Below are positions 38,176-50,981 of a DNA stretch of 52,629 bases, one piece after another. The DNA is taken from NCBI GenBank assembly GCA_013178005.1, contig JABLXL010000013.1, positions 1-52,629 of the forward strand, in the 5' to 3' direction. Below the pieces are notes generated by a model. It was given only the letters and a program-made list of their open reading frames with translations. It searched no databases and had not been told where the DNA came from. The first letter of the stretch is position 1. Each line of letters begins with the position of its first letter. A program made the position numbers and the translations under genes. This stretch comes from Actinomycetota bacterium. Lineage in GTDB: Bacteria > Actinomycetota > Geothermincolia > Geothermincolales > RBG-13-55-18.

Positions 38176-41016
38176 ATGGAATGGATTGTCATAAACGGGG
38201 CGAGGGAGCACAACCTCAAGAACGTGAGCCTCAAGCTGCCCCGCGATAAGCTAATCGTCATGACCGGGCTCTCGGGCAGCGGCAAGTCCTCCCTGGCCTT
38301 CGACACCATCTACGCCGAGGGGCAGCGCAGGTACGTGGAATCGCTGTCCGCCTACGCCAGGCAGTTCCTGGGCCAGATGGAGAAGCCCGACGTGGACCAC
38401 ATCGACGGCCTCTCGCCGGCGATCTCCATCGACCAGAAGAGCACCACCAGGAACCCCCGTTCCACGGTGGGGACCATTACCGAGATACACGACTACTTGA
38501 GGCTACTCTACGCGCGCATAGGAAAGGCGCACTGCCCTTCCTGCGGACGGCCCATCGAGCGGCAGACCGCGCAGCAGATCATCGAGAAGGTGCTCGCTTA
38601 CGAGCCCGGCACGCGCCTGCATATCCTCGCCCCCCTGGTGCGCGGGCGGAAGGGGGAATACGCGCGCCTCCTCTCCGAGGTGAGGGGGAAGGGCTTCGCC
38701 AGGGCGCGCGTCGACGGCGAGATCGTGGACCTGGACGAGGAAATACGGCTGGAGAGGTACGTGCGCCACGATATCGAGGTGGTGGTGGACCGCCTGGTGC
38801 TCAAGGAGGGGCTGCGCCGGCGGCTGGCGGATTCCCTGGAGACGGCCCTGGAGCTGGGAGAGGGGATGGTGGTGGTGTCCGTGGAAGGGGAGGGGGATCG
38901 CTGGTACAGCGAGCATTTCTCCTGCCCGCAGTGCGACGTCAACCTGCCCGAGCTTGAACCTCGCATGTTCTCCTTCAACAGCCCCTACGGGGCCTGCCCG
39001 GAATGCAGCGGTCTTGGATACCTCCAGGTCATAGACCCAGACCTGGTGGTTCCCGACCCTACCCTGAGCATAGAGGAGGGGGCCATAGCGGCATGGCCCA
39101 GCGCCGGGACCTCGACCTACGCTTACCGCCTCCTCGAGGCGCTGGCCGAGAAGTACGAGTTCAGCACGCGCACCCCTTTCGGCGAGCTCCCGGAGGAGGT
39201 GCGCGAAAAGATACTCTACGGCTCAGGGGACGAGAAGGTCTACGTGCGATACCGCAACCGCCGCGGGTACGCGCGCGCCTATTTCACCCACTACGAAGGC
39301 GTGATCAGGTGGCTGGAACGTCGTTACGCGGAGACGGACTCCGAGTACGCCCGTGCCAGGATATCCCAGTACATGAACCTGCGTCCGTGCCCGTCCTGCG
39401 GAGGCGCGCGGCTGAAACCCGCCAGCCTCGCGGTGACCGTGGGCGGCGTGAACATCCACCAGCTCTCGCGACTCTCCATCCGCGAATGCGCTCGTTTCCT
39501 CTCCGAGCTCGAGCTGGACGCCACCGAGGAGGCTATAGCGAGCCGCGTCCTCAAGGAGATCATGTCCCGCCTGGGATTCCTCATCGACGTCGGCCTGGAT
39601 TACCTCTCCCTGGACCGCGCGGCGTCCACCCTGGCGGGAGGGGAGGCGCAGCGCATCAGGCTGGCGACCCAGATAGGCAGCGGGCTGGTGGGGGTACTGT
39701 ACATCCTGGACGAGCCCAGCATCGGCCTGCACCAGCGCGACAACCGCCGCCTCATCGCCACCCTGGAGGGGCTGCGCGACCTAGGCAACACCCTCATAGT
39801 GGTGGAGCACGACGAGGCCACCATCCGCACCGCCGACTGGGTGGTGGACATCGGGCCGGGAGCGGGAGAGCACGGCGGCAAGATAGTGTACAGCGGACCG
39901 TTCAAAGGACTCCTGGAGCATGGTGAATCCATAACCGCCGCATACCTGCGCGGCGACAGGTCGATAACCCCGCCCACCACACGTCGCGCCGGAAACGGCC
40001 GCAGCCTGGTGGTGCTCAAGGCGGAAGAGCACAACCTCAAGGCCATAGACGTAAAGATACCGCTCGGCAAGCTGGTCTGCGTTACCGGCGTCTCGGGATC
40101 CGGAAAGAGCACCCTGGTGCACGAAGTGCTCTACCGCGGGCTGGCGAGGAGGCTCTACCGTTCCAGGATACCGCCCGGAAAGCACGCCGGCATCCAGGGC
40201 CTGGAGCATATCGACAAGGTGATCAACATCGACCAGAGCCCTATCGGGCGAACGCCACGCTCCAATCCCGCCACCTACACCGGGGTTTTCGACCGCATAC
40301 GCTCCGTGTTCGCGCAGACTGCGGAAGCCAGGGCAAGGGGGTACAAGCCGGGGAGATTCAGCTTCAACGTGCGCGGAGGGAGGTGCGAGGCGTGTCGCGG
40401 AGACGGCACCATCAAGATAGAGATGCACTTCCTCCCCGACGTCTTCATCCCCTGCGAGGTTTGCAAGGGGAAGAGGTATAACGAGGAGACCCTGGAGGTG
40501 ACCTTCAAGGGGAGGAACATCAGCGAGGTGCTGGACATGTCCGTGGAGGAGGCATTGCGCTTCTTCGAGGCCATTCCGCCCATACGCAGGCACCTGCAGA
40601 CCCTTTTCGACGTGGGGCTGGGCTACATAAAGCTCGGCCAGCCCGCGCCCACCCTGTCCGGAGGGGAGGCGCAGCGTGTAAAGCTCTCCTCGGAGCTGAA
40701 CAAGCGGGCTACGGGGCGGACCCTGTACCTCCTGGACGAGCCCACCACCGGACTGCACTTCGACGACATCGCCAAGCTGCTGGACATGCTCCAGGGTCTG
40801 GTGGATGCCGGGAACACCGTGCTCATCATCGAGCATAACCTGGATGTGATAAAATGCGCGGACTGGATTATCGACCTGGGCCCGGAGGGCGGGGAGGAGG
40901 GAGGCCGCGTGGTAGCCGAGGGCACTCCCGAGGAGGTCGCAGAGACCCCGGGCTCCTATACCGGGGAGTTCCTGAAGCCACTGCTGGAACGGAAACGCCG
41001 GGAGGAGGCGGTATGA
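38176..41016 (+). CDS. uvrA: Excinuclease ABC subunit A
   Basis: 946-residue damage sensor with two ABC ATPase modules. Module 1: Walker [13 protein letters not shown] near residue 32, zinc motif CPQC...CPEC around 250-280, signature [12 protein letters not shown], Walker [13 protein letters not shown]. Module 2: Walker [12 protein letters not shown], zinc motif CEAC...CEVC, signature [12 protein letters not shown], Walker [13 protein letters not shown]. Length and order are standard. ATG 38176 gives the conserved start [15 protein letters not shown]; the same frame stays open far upstream across uvrB, which is an artefact of GC-rich codon use. It ends overlapping uvrC by ATGA. The 266-bp spacer after uvrB has no gene. 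Confidence 0.98.
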   Translation: MEWIVINGAREHNLKNVSLKLPRDKLIVMTGLSGSGKSSLAFDTIYAEGQRRYVESLSAYARQFLGQMEKPDVDHIDGLSPAISIDQKSTTRNPRSTVGTITEIHDYLRLLYARIGKAHCPSCGRPIERQTAQQIIEKVLAYEPGTRLHILAPLVRGRKGEYARLLSEVRGKGFARARVDGEIVDLDEEIRLERYVRHDIEVVVDRLVLKEGLRRRLADSLETALELGEGMVVVSVEGEGDRWYSEHFSCPQCDVNLPELEPRMFSFNSPYGACPECSGLGYLQVIDPDLVVPDPTLSIEEGAIAAWPSAGTSTYAYRLLEALAEKYEFSTRTPFGELPEEVREKILYGSGDEKVYVRYRNRRGYARAYFTHYEGVIRWLERRYAETDSEYARARISQYMNLRPCPSCGGARLKPASLAVTVGGVNIHQLSRLSIRECARFLSELELDATEEAIASRVLKEIMSRLGFLIDVGLDYLSLDRAASTLAGGEAQRIRLATQIGSGLVGVLYILDEPSIGLHQRDNRRLIATLEGLRDLGNTLIVVEHDEATIRTADWVVDIGPGAGEHGGKIVYSGPFKGLLEHGESITAAYLRGDRSITPPTTRRAGNGRSLVVLKAEEHNLKAIDVKIPLGKLVCVTGVSGSGKSTLVHEVLYRGLARRLYRSRIPPGKHAGIQGLEHIDKVINIDQSPIGRTPRSNPATYTGVFDRIRSVFAQTAEARARGYKPGRFSFNVRGGRCEACRGDGTIKIEMHFLPDVFIPCEVCKGKRYNEETLEVTFKGRNISEVLDMSVEEALRFFEAIPPIRRHLQTLFDVGLGYIKLGQPAPTLSGGEAQRVKLSSELNKRATGRTLYLLDEPTTGLHFDDIAKLLDMLQGLVDAGNTVLIIEHNLDVIKCADWIIDLGPEGGEEGGRVVAEGTPEEVAETPGSYTGEFLKPLLERKRREEAV

Positions 41017-42974
41017 AGCGGGTTGCGGGAGGGCTCAGGGAGGCGGCCGCCTCGCTCCCGGACGCGCCGGGTGTCTACCTCTTCAAGGACGGGAGCGGGA
41101 AGGTGATCTATGTCGGGAAGGCGGCTTCCCTGCGCAAGCGCGTTTCCTCCTATTTCCAGGGAGGGGAACGCGACAACCCCCGTCTGGAGATGCTGCGCTC
41201 AAGGGCGGAGGGATTGGATTTCATCGTCACCGCCAACGAGGTCGAGGCCCTCATCCTGGAGGCCAACCTCATCAAGCGCCATCACCCCGACTACAACATC
41301 GAGTTCAGGGACGACAAGTCATACCCCTATATGGCGATATGCGCCGGGGACGACTTCCCCCGCGTCATCTTCGTGCGGGGCAAGCGCAGGCCGGAGAATA
41401 TCTATTTCGGACCCTTCGCCCACGCCGGGGCGGTGCGGGAGACCATAGACACCCTGCGCAAGGTCTTCCCCTTCCGCGCCTGCCGGGGAAGGGAACCCGG
41501 GAAGAGCACGGGGAGCCCGTGCCTGGACTACCACATAGGGCTCTGCTGCGGACCCTGCACCGGGGGAGTTTCCAGGGAGGAGTACGGGCGGGTCATCGCC
41601 GGGGTGCGCGATTTCATGGAGGGCGGGCACGAGGAAATCCTGCGCGGTCTAGAGGAGCGTATGCGCGGAGAGGCGTCCCGCCTGGAATACGAGAACGCCG
41701 CGCGCACGCGCGACCGCATAGCCGCGCTGCGACGCATCCTTGAGAGGCAACAGGCCCACAGCCTGCGCGGCGAGGACCTGGACGTCTTCGGGATATACGC
41801 GGACGAACTGGACGCCTGCATCACCGTATTCACCGTGCGCTCCGGCAAGATACTGGGAAAACAAGATTATTATTCCATTCTGCCCGCCATGCAGACCGAG
41901 GGAGAGGCGCTCGCCGCCTTCCTGCCCGGCTACTACGAGGGCGCGACCTCCATCCCGTCGAGGGTGCTGCTCTCGCATTGCCCTCCCGACGAGGACCTGC
42001 AGCCGCTCCAGGCATGGATCAGGGAGAGGGCGGGAAGGGCGGTGCGTCTGAGCATACCCCAGCGCGGGGAAAAGAGGAGGCTGGTGGAGAAAGTAGTGGA
42101 GAACGCCCGCCTGGCCCACGGTCTCCAACGCGCCAGGCAGGCGAGCGACCTGGGCTGGATATCACGGGCGGTGGAGGGGATATACGAGGGGCTTTCCCTG
42201 CGACGGATCCCGTATCGCATAGAATGCTACGACATATCCAACCTGGGCGCCGACGACGCCGTGGGTTCCATGGTGGTTTACGAGGCCGGGGTCCCCGTGC
42301 GCGGCGATTTCCGCCGTTTCCGCATCCGCGGCGTGGGCGGTCAGAACGACGTGGCTATGATTGAAGAGGTGCTCGATCGCCGCCTCTCCAGGCTGGCCGG
42401 CGCGATGGAAAGAACCGCTCGAGCCGTGGAGGAGGGGAAGAGACCGCGCCTTGATTCCTTCCACAAGAAACCCGACCTCATCATCGTGGATGGCGGGGAA
42501 GGGCAGCTGGCGGCGGCCTTGAAGGCGCTCGAGCGCTATGATTGCGATGATATCGAGGTGGCCTCCCTGGCCAAGCGGCTGGAAGAGGTGCACCTGCCCG
42601 GGAGCCCCTCCAGGGTAATGCTCCCGCGCGACAGCGAGGCCCTGCGCCTCCTGCAGCTCATCCGCGACGAAGCGCACCGTTACGCCATCGAGTACCACAG
42701 GCGCGAGCGCAGCCGCAGGACCAGGGCGTCGATGCTCGACGAGGTGCCGGGAATCGGCGTAAAGAGGAAGAAGGCCCTGCTCCGGCACTATGGTAGCGTC
42801 GCGGCCATAGCCGCCGCCCCCCTCCAGGAGCTCGCTTCCCTCTCCTTCATGGACCGGCGCAGCGCTGAGAACCTCTACCGCGCCTTTCACCCCTACGGCG
42901 CGTCGGAGGAGGAACATGGCGTCCGGGCGTCCGTCAGCGACCAACCCGGCATGGGCGGCAAGGGAGGGTCGTGA
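41013..42974 (+). CDS. uvrC: Excinuclease ABC subunit C
   Basis: 653-residue dual incision nuclease. An N-terminal GIY-YIG domain ([19 protein letters not shown], residues 17-35) makes the 3' cut. A cysteine-containing linker ([13 protein letters not shown]), the UVR motif near residue 215, a RNase H-like 5' nuclease domain ([20 protein letters not shown], then [13 protein letters not shown]), and a C-terminal tandem helix-hairpin-helix ([20 protein letters not shown]) follow. ATG 41013 overlaps the uvrA stop with GGAGGAGGCGG upstream. It overlaps the methyltransferase start by one base, giving a tight repair operon. Confidence 0.98.
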   Translation: MKRVAGGLREAAASLPDAPGVYLFKDGSGKVIYVGKAASLRKRVSSYFQGGERDNPRLEMLRSRAEGLDFIVTANEVEALILEANLIKRHHPDYNIEFRDDKSYPYMAICAGDDFPRVIFVRGKRRPENIYFGPFAHAGAVRETIDTLRKVFPFRACRGREPGKSTGSPCLDYHIGLCCGPCTGGVSREEYGRVIAGVRDFMEGGHEEILRGLEERMRGEASRLEYENAARTRDRIAALRRILERQQAHSLRGEDLDVFGIYADELDACITVFTVRSGKILGKQDYYSILPAMQTEGEALAAFLPGYYEGATSIPSRVLLSHCPPDEDLQPLQAWIRERAGRAVRLSIPQRGEKRRLVEKVVENARLAHGLQRARQASDLGWISRAVEGIYEGLSLRRIPYRIECYDISNLGADDAVGSMVVYEAGVPVRGDFRRFRIRGVGGQNDVAMIEEVLDRRLSRLAGAMERTARAVEEGKRPRLDSFHKKPDLIIVDGGEGQLAAALKALERYDCDDIEVASLAKRLEEVHLPGSPSRVMLPRDSEALRLLQLIRDEAHRYAIEYHRRERSRRTRASMLDEVPGIGVKRKKALLRHYGSVAAIAAAPLQELASLSFMDRRSAENLYRAFHPYGASEEEHGVRASVSDQPGMGGKGGS

Positions 42975-43468
42975 TGTACAAGTTGGCCGTGCGCGAGGTG
43001 AGGACGCCGGTCGGCCCGGTGCGCATCTACATCATGGGGATCTTCCCGGTGCGGGTGACCCTGGGAGAAGAAGGGCCGGCGATCGCCCCTTATGCCCTGA
43101 GGCCACCCTCCCTGGTTTCGGAGATGGAGGGCGCCATCGCGGATTACTTCTCGGGCGGGGACATAAGCCGCGAACTCGCGCTGCGGCTCCTGGAGATAGA
43201 CCCCCACACTCCCTTCGAGTACGCGGTGTACCGGCGCGTGATCGACATACCGCGCGGCGAGACCCTCTCCTACGGCGAAGTCGCCGAGGCGGTTGGGCGT
43301 CCACGGGCGGCCCGCGCGGTGGGAAACGCTATGCGCTCCAACCTTTACCCCCTCTTCATACCCTGCCATCGCGTGATAAGGTCGGGCGGCGGCCTGGGGG
43401 GTTTCGGAGGCAGGGAGGAAATAAAGGCCGCCCTCCTCCGGACGGAGGGCATCGTGGTGGAACCTTGA
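42974..43468 (+). CDS. ogt: Methylated-DNA-protein cysteine methyltransferase
   Basis: 164-residue suicide repair protein that transfers alkyl groups from O6-alkylguanine to its own cysteine. The active site is FIPCHRVI with Cys131, preceded by the conserved helix YGEVAEAVGRPRAARAVGNAM (arginine finger and Asn hinge) and followed by LGGFGGREEIKAALL. The N-terminal domain is short and divergent. ATG 42974 overlaps the uvrC stop (TGATG); GTG 42971 is possible. Its place at the end of uvrB-uvrA-uvrC joins direct reversal with excision repair in one transcript. The gap 43469-43577 contains a TTATAAT-like stretch near 43537 that could start rapZ transcription. Confidence 0.95.
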   Translation: MYKLAVREVRTPVGPVRIYIMGIFPVRVTLGEEGPAIAPYALRPPSLVSEMEGAIADYFSGGDISRELALRLLEIDPHTPFEYAVYRRVIDIPRGETLSYGEVAEAVGRPRAARAVGNAMRSNLYPLFIPCHRVIRSGGGLGGFGGREEIKAALLRTEGIVVEP

Positions 43469-43577
43469 CGCGCGGGGTTTAGCGCCGGCGTTCCCGCCTG
43501 GCTGGCGAACGTATGCCCGAAAATTCGGCAAGGGGTTATAATCATGGCAGGACGTCCACGGGCGGGTGAGGTGCAGG

Positions 43578-44435
43578 TTGGAGATAACCATCGTTACCGG
43601 CCTCTCGGGTGCGGGTAAATCCATCGCCATAAAAAGCATGGAGGACCTGGGGTTTTTCTGCGTGGACAACCTGCCCCCCTCCCTTCTCCTCAAGATGGTG
43701 GAGCTCTGCTCGGGGGAGAGCACAAACATCGATCACCTGGCGGCGGTGATCGACGTGCGGGGGGGAGAGTTCTTCGACGACCTCAACGATTCCCTGGATG
43801 AGCTCGACCGCGGGGGGATTCCCTACCGGATAATCTTCCTGGAGGCCGACGACGAGGCGCTGCTGAAACGCTTCAAGGAGACCAGGCGTTCCCACCCCCT
43901 GCATGCCCAAGGGGGCATACTGGAAAGCATATCCAGGGAGCGCGAGCTCCTGCAGGGTTTGCGCGGCCGCGCGGATATCGTCATAGACACCTCGGCGATA
44001 AACGTCCACCAGCTGCGCGAGCAGCTGGTGGAGCTGTACCGAGGCGAGGAGGGCCTGGCCCTTCCCGAGATCGCCCTCGTTTCCTTCGGTTACAAGTACG
44101 GCCTCCCCCTAGACGCCGACATGGTGTTTGATCTACGCTTCCTCCCCAATCCCTTCTGGGTAGACGAACTGCGCGACCTGGACGGGAACGATGAGAGGGT
44201 GCGGGAATACGTCCTCGGAAGGGAGGAGAGCGCCGAGTTCCTGGAGCGCGTGTCTTCCCTGATCCTCTACCTCAAGGACAAGTTCCTGCGCGAGGGGAGG
44301 AGGTACGTCACGGTGGCCCTGGGATGCACGGGCGGCAAGCACCGCTCCGTGGTCCTGGTGAACGAGCTCGCGGGGCGGCTGGACGGAAGCGGTTGGCGCG
44401 TGAACGCCCGCCACCGCGACCTGCAGCGGGGATGA
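43578..44435 (+). CDS. rapZ: RNase adapter/nucleotide-binding protein RapZ (YvcJ)
   Basis: 285-residue P-loop protein of the RapZ/YvcJ family. Walker A is GLSGAGKSIAIK near residues 7-18, followed by the diagnostic GFFCVDNLPPSLL, and the C-terminal domain has VSFGYKYGLPLDADMVFDLRFLPNPFW and CTGGKHRSVVLV. In E. coli RapZ guides RNase E to GlmZ RNA; in Gram-positives YvcJ binds and hydrolyses nucleotides and affects competence and gene expression. TTG 43578 gives the family start EITIVTGLSGAGKS; GTG 43566 adds four residues. whiA follows after 3 bp. The yvcK gene usually between them is absent. Confidence 0.95.
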   Translation: MEITIVTGLSGAGKSIAIKSMEDLGFFCVDNLPPSLLLKMVELCSGESTNIDHLAAVIDVRGGEFFDDLNDSLDELDRGGIPYRIIFLEADDEALLKRFKETRRSHPLHAQGGILESISRERELLQGLRGRADIVIDTSAINVHQLREQLVELYRGEEGLALPEIALVSFGYKYGLPLDADMVFDLRFLPNPFWVDELRDLDGNDERVREYVLGREESAEFLERVSSLILYLKDKFLREGRRYVTVALGCTGGKHRSVVLVNELAGRLDGSGWRVNARHRDLQRG

Positions 44436-44438
44436 GGG

Positions 44439-45368
44439 ATGCCCTTCACATCAGAGGTTAAGGACGAACTAGCCCGCCTAAAGGCGCCGAGACGGTGCTG
44501 TCGCATGGCCGAGCTCAGCGCCCTCCTGCGACTGGAAGGCTCGCTGCATATACTGGGCCCGCACCGCGTATCCCTGCACACCGAGAGCGAGAACGCCGCG
44601 GTGGCCAGGAAGATGTTCGCCCTCCTCAAGGAGCTCTTCTCCCTAACCCCGGAGTTGAGGGTGGAGAGGGCGCCGCGACTCAAAGGGCACAACTGCTACT
44701 GCCTTTTCCTGGGAGAAAGTCCACAGGTGGTACAGGTCCTCAACGAGCTCTCCCTCCTCGATGATGCCATGCGACCCGTGATGGAGGTGCCCACCAGGCT
44801 GACCCGGAGGCAGTGTTGCTCCGCGTCCTACCTGCGCGGGGCCTTCCTGGGTGGAGGCTACGTGAGCAGGCCGGAGAGCCCCGCCCACCTGGAGATAAAC
44901 GTCCGCCACCCCGAGATGGCCGAGGGCCTGGCGCGCCTCGCGGAACGCCACGGGCTGGATATGCACGTGGCCCGGAGGAAGGACCTCTACTCCGTTTACG
45001 TGAAAAGCCGCGGCGAGCAGGCGGATCTGCTGGCGCTCATGGGCGCTCACCGGGCCGTGCTGCGCATGCAGAGCGACGCGGTGCTCAGGGAGATGAGGGC
45101 GGGTGTCAACCGCCGCGTGAACAGCGAGACCGCCAACCTGGAGCGCGCGGTGGACGCGGCTCAGCGGCAGCTTCGTGATATAAGGAGGATCGAGGAGACC
45201 ATAGGCCTGGAAGGGCTGACCCCCGCCCTGCGGGAGGTGGCGGTTATACGCCTGGAGCACCCCGAGGCGAGCATGCAGGAGCTTGGCGCGTTTATGCAGC
45301 CTCCCTTGAGCAAGTCCGCCGTGCACCACCGACTCCTGCGCATACGGCGCATAGCCGCGTCCTTGTGA
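44439..45368 (+). CDS. whiA: Sporulation/division regulator WhiA
   Basis: 309-residue DNA-binding protein. The N-terminal part is a degenerate LAGLIDADG homing-endonuclease fold: an opening FTSEVKDELARL, CCRMAELSALLR, then SYLRGAFLGGGYVSRP in place of the catalytic motif. A C-terminal helix-turn-helix (MQELGAFMQPPLSKSAVHHRLLRI) follows. WhiA is confined to Gram-positives and controls sporulation septation in Streptomyces and division or chromosome segregation elsewhere, with ftsZ among its known targets. The ATG at 44439 has GGGGATGAGGG upstream. Presence here supports an actinobacterial or firmicute origin. Confidence 0.97.
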   Translation: MPFTSEVKDELARLKAPRRCCRMAELSALLRLEGSLHILGPHRVSLHTESENAAVARKMFALLKELFSLTPELRVERAPRLKGHNCYCLFLGESPQVVQVLNELSLLDDAMRPVMEVPTRLTRRQCCSASYLRGAFLGGGYVSRPESPAHLEINVRHPEMAEGLARLAERHGLDMHVARRKDLYSVYVKSRGEQADLLALMGAHRAVLRMQSDAVLREMRAGVNRRVNSETANLERAVDAAQRQLRDIRRIEETIGLEGLTPALREVAVIRLEHPEASMQELGAFMQPPLSKSAVHHRLLRIRRIAASL

Positions 45369-46775
<1,407 letters not shown>

Positions 46776-46787
46776 GGGAAACCAGCC

Positions 46788-47984
<1,197 letters not shown>

Positions 47985-47990
47985 TGAACG

Positions 47991-48752
47991 ATGAGAACGC
48001 CGCTTGTGGCCGGCAACTGGAAGATGTACAAGACCAACCAGGAGGCGGTTGAGCTGGTGAGCGGACTGGCGAGTCTGTTAAAAGGGCTGGGCGGGGTGGA
48101 GGTGGCCGTATGCCCGCCCTTCACCTCATTGGCTGACGTGTCGCGCTTGCTCGAGGAGTTGGGGTCAAGCGTGGCCCTGGGGGCCCAGAACGTGTACCCG
48201 CGCAGCGAGGGCGCCTTCACGGGGGAGATATCCCCGCCCATGCTCAAGGCCCTGGGCGTGAAATACGTCATAGTCGGTCACTCCGAGCGCCGCGAGATCC
48301 TCGGGGAGAAGGACGATTTCGTGGCGGCCAAGGTGCGCGCGGTGCTCGACGAGGGCATGACCCCCATCCTCTGTGTGGGCGAGACGCTGGAGGAAAGGGA
48401 GGCGGGCGGCGCCCTCGGAAAGGTGGAGGGCCAGTTGGACGCCGACCTCGCGAACGTGAAGCTGGAGGAGGCTTCCGCGCTGGTGGTCGCATACGAGCCC
48501 ATCTGGGCCATAGGCACGGGAAAAACGGCCACGCCCGCTGACGCGCAGGAGATGAACTCTTTCATAAGGCGTCGACTTGCCGCCATGTTCGGGGAGTCGA
48601 CGGTGGAGTCTGTCCGCGTCCTTTACGGGGGCAGCGTGAAGCCCGATAACGCCGCCGAGCTCATGGCCATGCCCGATATCGACGGGGCACTGGTGGGAGG
48701 CGCGAGCCTGAAAGCGGAAGACTTCGCGGCCATCGTGCGTGCCGCTTCCTGA
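47991..48752 (+). CDS. tpiA: Triosephosphate isomerase
   Basis: 253-residue TIM barrel interconverting dihydroxyacetone phosphate and glyceraldehyde-3-phosphate. Catalytic Lys is in AGNWKMYKT, His in VGHSERRE, Glu in VVAYEPIWAIGTGKTA, with the phosphate loop VLYGGSVKPDNA near the C-terminus. ATG 47991 follows GGGGTGATG. It is the last glycolytic gene of the operon; secG follows after a gap with its own TATAAT. Confidence 0.98.
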   Translation: MRTPLVAGNWKMYKTNQEAVELVSGLASLLKGLGGVEVAVCPPFTSLADVSRLLEELGSSVALGAQNVYPRSEGAFTGEISPPMLKALGVKYVIVGHSERREILGEKDDFVAAKVRAVLDEGMTPILCVGETLEEREAGGALGKVEGQLDADLANVKLEEASALVVAYEPIWAIGTGKTATPADAQEMNSFIRRRLAAMFGESTVESVRVLYGGSVKPDNAAELMAMPDIDGALVGGASLKAEDFAAIVRAAS

Positions 48753-48768
48753 GCGAGCCCGGCCACTG

Positions 48769-48777
48769 TGGTATAAT
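48769..48777 (+). promoter_or_regulatory. Extended -10 promoter element for secG
   Basis: TGGTATAAT is a perfect extended -10 element 29 bp upstream of the secG start codon. No -35 box is evident, as expected for extended -10 promoters. It would let secG be expressed apart from the glycolytic genes. Confidence 0.6.
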
Positions 48778-48806
48778 AACACCTCGAATCGAGGAGGTTT
48801 TGCCGA

Positions 48807-49043
48807 GTGGATGTTCTGAAGTACATAATGCTCGTCCTGTTCTTCGCCTCCAGCCTGTCGATGACCGTTTTCGTCCTCCTGCACTCCGGCCGCGGAGGGG
48901 GGATGTCAAGCCTCTTCGGCGGCGCATCGGTGGGGGGAGCAGCCGGCACCCAGATCGTGCAGAAGAACCTGGACCGCGTTACCATAGCCAGCGCCGTGAT
49001 CTTCGTGATCTCGACCCTGGTGCTCATCTTCATATACAAGTAA
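48807..49043 (+). CDS. secG: Protein translocase subunit SecG
   Basis: 78-residue SecG with two membrane helices (about 4-24 and 56-76) and the conserved cytoplasmic loop ([14 protein letters not shown]). SecG assists the SecYE channel during SecA-driven export. GTG 48807 is supported by GAGGAGGT at 48791-48798. The location after gap-pgk-tpiA is common in Actinobacteria and Firmicutes. Confidence 0.95.
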   Translation: MDVLKYIMLVLFFASSLSMTVFVLLHSGRGGGMSSLFGGASVGGAAGTQIVQKNLDRVTIASAVIFVISTLVLIFIYK

Positions 49044-49061
49044 CCGGGTATTACCTGCACG

Positions 49062-49119
49062 ACACGGTTTTCCTGGACGTCATCCACCCCCCTTTGGCGG
49101 GGAAGAAACCGTGTATAAT
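49062..49119 (+). promoter_or_regulatory. Inverted repeat and -10 box between secG and metK
   Basis: ACACGGTTT (49062-49070) and AAACCGTGT (49106-49114) form a perfect 9-bp inverted repeat, with a G/C-rich inner stem CCCC/GGGG. The right arm runs directly into TATAAT at 49114-49119. It may be the secG terminator, an operator overlapping the metK promoter, or both. Confidence 0.5.
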
Positions 49120-49144
49120 AATGCGGTTGAGGAGTTCGTCAACG

Positions 49145-49160
49145 CGCCGCGGCCGCGGCG
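49145..49160 (+). other. Perfect 16-bp palindrome in the metK leader
   Basis: CGCCGCGGCCGCGGCG lies between the TATAAT at 49114 and the ribosome-binding site at 49172. It could fold into a very stable RNA hairpin in the short 5' leader. The leader (about 60 nt) is too short for a known SAM riboswitch. Confidence 0.5.
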
Positions 49161-49182
49161 TCGCCGGAGGAAAGGAGGGGAA

Positions 49183-50379
49183 GTGCCCCAACGCCACCTT
49201 TTCACATCGGAATCGGTCACCGAAGGGCACCCGGACAAGATAGCCGACCAAATCTCGGACGCCATTCTCGACGAGGTCTACAAGGACGATCCCTTCGGAA
49301 GGGTGGCGGTGGAAACCCTGGTCACCACGGGGCTGGTGGTGGTGGCGGGGGAGATGACCACCTCGACCTACGTGGATATCCCGGGAACGGTGCGGCGGAC
49401 CGTAGAGGAGATCGGTTACACGCGCGCCAAGTACGGTTTCGACCACGAGACCTGCGGGGTGGTGGTCTCCATTGACCCGCAATCCTCAGATATCGCGCAG
49501 GGAGTGGACCACGCCCTGGAGGAGAGGACCGGCGAAGCCGAGGACGAGATGCTGGATTCCCTGGGCGCGGGAGACCAGGGCATGATGTTCGGTTATGCCT
49601 GCAACGAGACCCCCGAGCTGATGCCCATGCCCATCCTCCTCGCGCACAAGCTGTGCCACCGCCTCTCGGAGGTCCGTAAGGCGGGCATACTTCCCTACCT
49701 CAGGCCCGACGGCAAGAGCCAGGTCACGGTGGAATACGAAGGGGGCCGGCCGGTGCGCGTGGATACGGTGCTTATCTCCGCCCAGCACCGCCCTAACGTG
49801 GACATCGAGGAGCTGATGAAGCCCGACCTCATAGAGCACGTCATCCACCCCGTGCTTCCCCCGGAGATGTATGACCGGAGCCTGAGGGTGCTGGTGAACC
49901 CCACCGGGAAGTTCGTTACCGGCGGGCCCATGGGGGATACAGGCCTCACGGGGCGCAAGATAATCGTGGACACCTACGGCGGCATGGCGCGCCACGGGGG
50001 CGGTTGCTTCTCGGGCAAGGACCCGACCAAGGTGGACCGTTCCGCGGCCTACGCGGCGCGCTACGTGGCCAAGAACGTGGTGGCCGCGGGGCTGGCCGAC
50101 CGCTTCGAGGTGCAGCTCGCCTACGCCATAGGGGTCGCGCACCCGGTATCGGTGATGGTGGAGGCCTTCGGGACCGAGAAGGTCCCCATGGAGACCATCC
50201 AGGCGCTGATACGGGAGTACTTCGACCTGCGCCCGGCGGCAATCATCAGGGACCTGAAGCTGCGCCGTCCCATATACAGGAAGACGGCAGCCTACGGTCA
50301 CTTCGGACGCCAGGACAGGGACTTCACCTGGGAGCACACTGACAAGGCGGAGCTCCTGCGCTCGGAGGCGGGCCTGTAG
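49183..50379 (+). CDS. metK: S-adenosylmethionine synthetase
   Basis: 398-residue enzyme making SAM from methionine and ATP. Diagnostic stretches are [18 protein letters not shown], the loop [16 protein letters not shown] and the P-loop-like [22 protein letters not shown]. Normal length. GTG 49183 is chosen because AAGGAGGGG lies at 49172-49180 and the product starts [19 protein letters not shown]; the longer frame from 49111 begins within the promoter. It precedes def and fmt. Confidence 0.98.
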   Translation: MPQRHLFTSESVTEGHPDKIADQISDAILDEVYKDDPFGRVAVETLVTTGLVVVAGEMTTSTYVDIPGTVRRTVEEIGYTRAKYGFDHETCGVVVSIDPQSSDIAQGVDHALEERTGEAEDEMLDSLGAGDQGMMFGYACNETPELMPMPILLAHKLCHRLSEVRKAGILPYLRPDGKSQVTVEYEGGRPVRVDTVLISAQHRPNVDIEELMKPDLIEHVIHPVLPPEMYDRSLRVLVNPTGKFVTGGPMGDTGLTGRKIIVDTYGGMARHGGGCFSGKDPTKVDRSAAYAARYVAKNVVAAGLADRFEVQLAYAIGVAHPVSVMVEAFGTEKVPMETIQALIREYFDLRPAAIIRDLKLRRPIYRKTAAYGHFGRQDRDFTWEHTDKAELLRSEAGL

Positions 50380-50459
50380 CGGCAGGCCCGAGGCCATTCG
50401 GGAGAGCGGTCGATATCCATGGCGGCATCGAGTTCACAAGGCGCGTAGGAGGATACGAG

Positions 50460-50981
50460 ATGGCGGTCCTTCCCATCAGGACCTTCGGAGACCCGGTGCT
50501 CAAGGAAAGGTGCGTGGAGGTCGAGCGCATAGATTCCGACGTGGAGAAGCTGGTGAGGGACCTCAAGGACTCCCTCCCCAGGCCGGGAGGCGCGGGCCTT
50601 TCCGCCAACCAGATAGGGGTTATCAAGCGGGTCTTCGTCTTCGACAACGAGGGCGAGATCGAGGCCTGCATAAATCCCCGCATCATCTCCATGTCCGAAG
50701 AGAAGGAGGAGGATAACGAGGGTTGCCTCAGCCTTCCGGGACCCATTCTCTCGGTTCCCAGGCACATCTCCCTGGAACTGGAATACCTTGACCTGGACGG
50801 GAACCTGCGCCGCGTGCGCGCCGAGGGATGGCTCGCGCGGGTCTTCCAGCACGAGATGGACCACCTGGACGGAAAGCTCATCCTGGACCGCACGGACCGG
50901 GAAAGCCGGGTGGAGGCCCTGCGCATGCTGGAGGAAGGATGGCCGCCGGGCGGGAACCCCTCAGGAGGCGGCGAGCTCTGA
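50460..50981 (+). CDS. def: Peptide deformylase
   Basis: 173-residue metalloenzyme removing the formyl group from nascent N-termini. The three boxes are present: GAGLSANQIGV (motif 1 with SAN in place of the usual AAP), EGCLSLPG with the metal-binding Cys, and FQHEMDHLDG carrying two His ligands and the catalytic Glu. ATG 50460 has AGGAGGAT upstream. It overlaps fmt by one base, pairing formylation and deformylation as in most bacteria. Confidence 0.97.
   Translation: MAVLPIRTFGDPVLKERCVEVERIDSDVEKLVRDLKDSLPRPGGAGLSANQIGVIKRVFVFDNEGEIEACINPRIISMSEEKEEDNEGCLSLPGPILSVPRHISLELEYLDLDGNLRRVRAEGWLARVFQHEMDHLDGKLILDRTDRESRVEALRMLEEGWPPGGNPSGGGEL

Noticed and set aside
49044-49182. SAM riboswitch upstream of metK
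   Set aside because: The region from the -10 box to the start is only about 60 nt and shows none of the SAM-I core motifs.
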